Positions 63,116-64,000 of a stretch of DNA of 64,000 nt are shown piece by piece. The notes under the pieces were generated by a model that was not told the DNA's origin, did no database searches, and worked only from the letters and a program-made list of their open reading frames with translations. This DNA is from Hyphomicrobiales bacterium (GTDB lineage: Bacteria > Pseudomonadota > Alphaproteobacteria > Rhizobiales > Rhizobiaceae). The translations under genes and the position numbers were made by a program. How positions within the stretch are numbered: the stretch's first letter is position 1; each line of letters opens with the position of its first letter. The stretch lies in the NCBI GenBank assembly GCA_900472925.1, contig UCJU01000007.1, positions 366,810-430,809 on the forward strand, read 5' to 3'.

Positions 63116-63925
63116 ATGAACGGCGCAAATGAATTCGGCAGTAATTTCGGTCTTCGGGATGAAATAAAAGCCTATTGGTCCAGCCGTGCCGCAACCTTCG
63201 ATCTGTCACCCGGGCATGAAATTTTCTCCGAGGAAGAACGCGCCGCATGGCATCGCCTGGTGGAAAAACACCTTGGGCGCGGCGAGGGTAAAAGCGCGCT
63301 CGATCTTGCCTCCGGCACTGGTGTCATCTCGCATCTCATGGATGACCTCGGCTACCGCGTCACCGGGCTGGACTGGGCCGAACCGATGCTGGAACGGGCC
63401 AAGGCCAAGGCGAAAACCCGCAACAGAGCCATTTCCTTCCGCATCGGTGATGCGGAAAACACCATGGAGCCGGATGGCGCCTATGACGTCATCATCAACC
63501 GTCATCTGGTCTGGACACTCGTTGATCCCAAGGCGGCATTTCAGGAATGGCTCCGGGTCCTGAAGCCCGGCGGCAGGGTGCTGATCGTCGATGGCGATTT
63601 CGTCAATGTCAGCTTTGCCGAAAAGATCCTGAAAAACCTCGCGGCCCGCCTGCTCAAGCTCGGCGTTTTCAAACCGGAACCGGTGCATATGCCAGCGGAT
63701 ATGGCCGGAGTACACAACAGCATTCTGTCGCGCGTCTATTTTTCTCAGGGTGCCCGTGCCGAGGCGGTCGCAGGCCTGTTGCGGGACGCCGGTTTCGAAG
63801 ACGTGGTCATCGATGGGAATTTGCGTGAGATTCACAAGTCCCAGGCAAAAAACTGGAACATCCTCAAAGCCGCCGCCCGCGGCATCCAGCATCGCTACGC
63901 CGTGTGTGGGCGTAAACCGGTTTAA
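63116..63925 (+). CDS. Class I SAM-dependent methyltransferase
   Basis: 269 residues with the SAM-binding motif ALDLASGTGVISHLM near 65 and the later LKPGGRVLIVDGDF strand. Substrate unknown. The ATG at 63116 was preferred to a TTG three codons earlier; AAGG lies about nine bases upstream. It is divergent from the metal-chelate transporter and shares its promoter region, including the iron box, so a role in processing the imported chelate is plausible but unproven. Confidence 0.88.
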   Translation: MNGANEFGSNFGLRDEIKAYWSSRAATFDLSPGHEIFSEEERAAWHRLVEKHLGRGEGKSALDLASGTGVISHLMDDLGYRVTGLDWAEPMLERAKAKAKTRNRAISFRIGDAENTMEPDGAYDVIINRHLVWTLVDPKAAFQEWLRVLKPGGRVLIVDGDFVNVSFAEKILKNLAARLLKLGVFKPEPVHMPADMAGVHNSILSRVYFSQGARAEAVAGLLRDAGFEDVVIDGNLREIHKSQAKNWNILKAAARGIQHRYAVCGRKPV

Positions 63926-64000
63926 ACTCCGCCTACTGATTTTGAGCGGACCTTGAACGGCGTCGTTGAGCGGGGAGCAAGCCGCTCACCCCCCTCTGTC

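Overview
The window looks like chromosome of a plant-associated Rhizobiaceae bacterium, most likely Agrobacterium or Rhizobium. The evidence is the GC-rich coding style, several solute-binding ABC transporters close together, a RirA-type iron box (TGA-N9-TCA), a kdgF-like/kduI pectin pair, and a CnoX/LON-domain/Trm112 housekeeping block. No insertion sequence, integrase, rRNA or CRISPR array was seen. One tRNA is present, tRNA-Gly(GCC).

Positions 1-20,511 hold two oligopeptide-type ABC uptake modules separated by a MalT-like LuxR regulator (7433-9787, minus). Module A (1-7135) is a solute-binding protein cut by the window edge, a creatininase-fold protein, a double ABC ATPase, an RraA-fold protein, a cytoplasmic gamma-glutamyltransferase-like enzyme and an N-formylglutamate deformylase-like enzyme. 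Its permeases are probably just upstream of the window. Module B (9924-20,511) has two permeases, a double ATPase and a solute-binding protein. The latter is flanked by two paralogous pairs of a hydantoinase/oxoprolinase-type protein and a DUF917 protein, in mirrored order. Both modules point to uptake and opening of small amide or lactam compounds; the substrate is unknown.

Positions 20,716-42,869 hold a complete nicotinate degradation pathway with unusual partners. nicA-nicB (minus) diverge from nicC-nicD-nicE-nicF-nicX-nicR (plus) across a promoter region with two related palindromes. Together they convert nicotinate through 6-hydroxynicotinate, 2,5-dihydroxypyridine, N-formylmaleamate and maleamate to fumarate. 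Directly behind nicB, with gaps of 10 and 4 bases, sit a GH106-like and a GH63-like glycosidase. A second minus-strand operon follows: a Tat-exported binding protein, two permeases and an ATPase of the polyamine type, an isochorismatase-family hydrolase, a MarR regulator closely resembling NicR, and a GH3 beta-glucosidase. None of the three glycosidases has a signal peptide. The working hypothesis is that a glycosylated pyridine or nicotinate conjugate is imported, deglycosylated in the cytoplasm and fed into the nic pathway.

Positions 42,961-64,000 read as core chromosome: a COG0523 metal GTPase, a D,D-carboxypeptidase, an M20 amidohydrolase, tRNA-Gly, a YbaK-type editing protein, a CnoX-like thioredoxin, a LON-domain protein, a Trm112-like protein, KdgF-like and KduI, an alpha-2-macroglobulin with PBP1C, and a metal-chelate ABC transporter with two binding proteins. 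A RirA-like box lies between that transporter and a divergent SAM methyltransferase.
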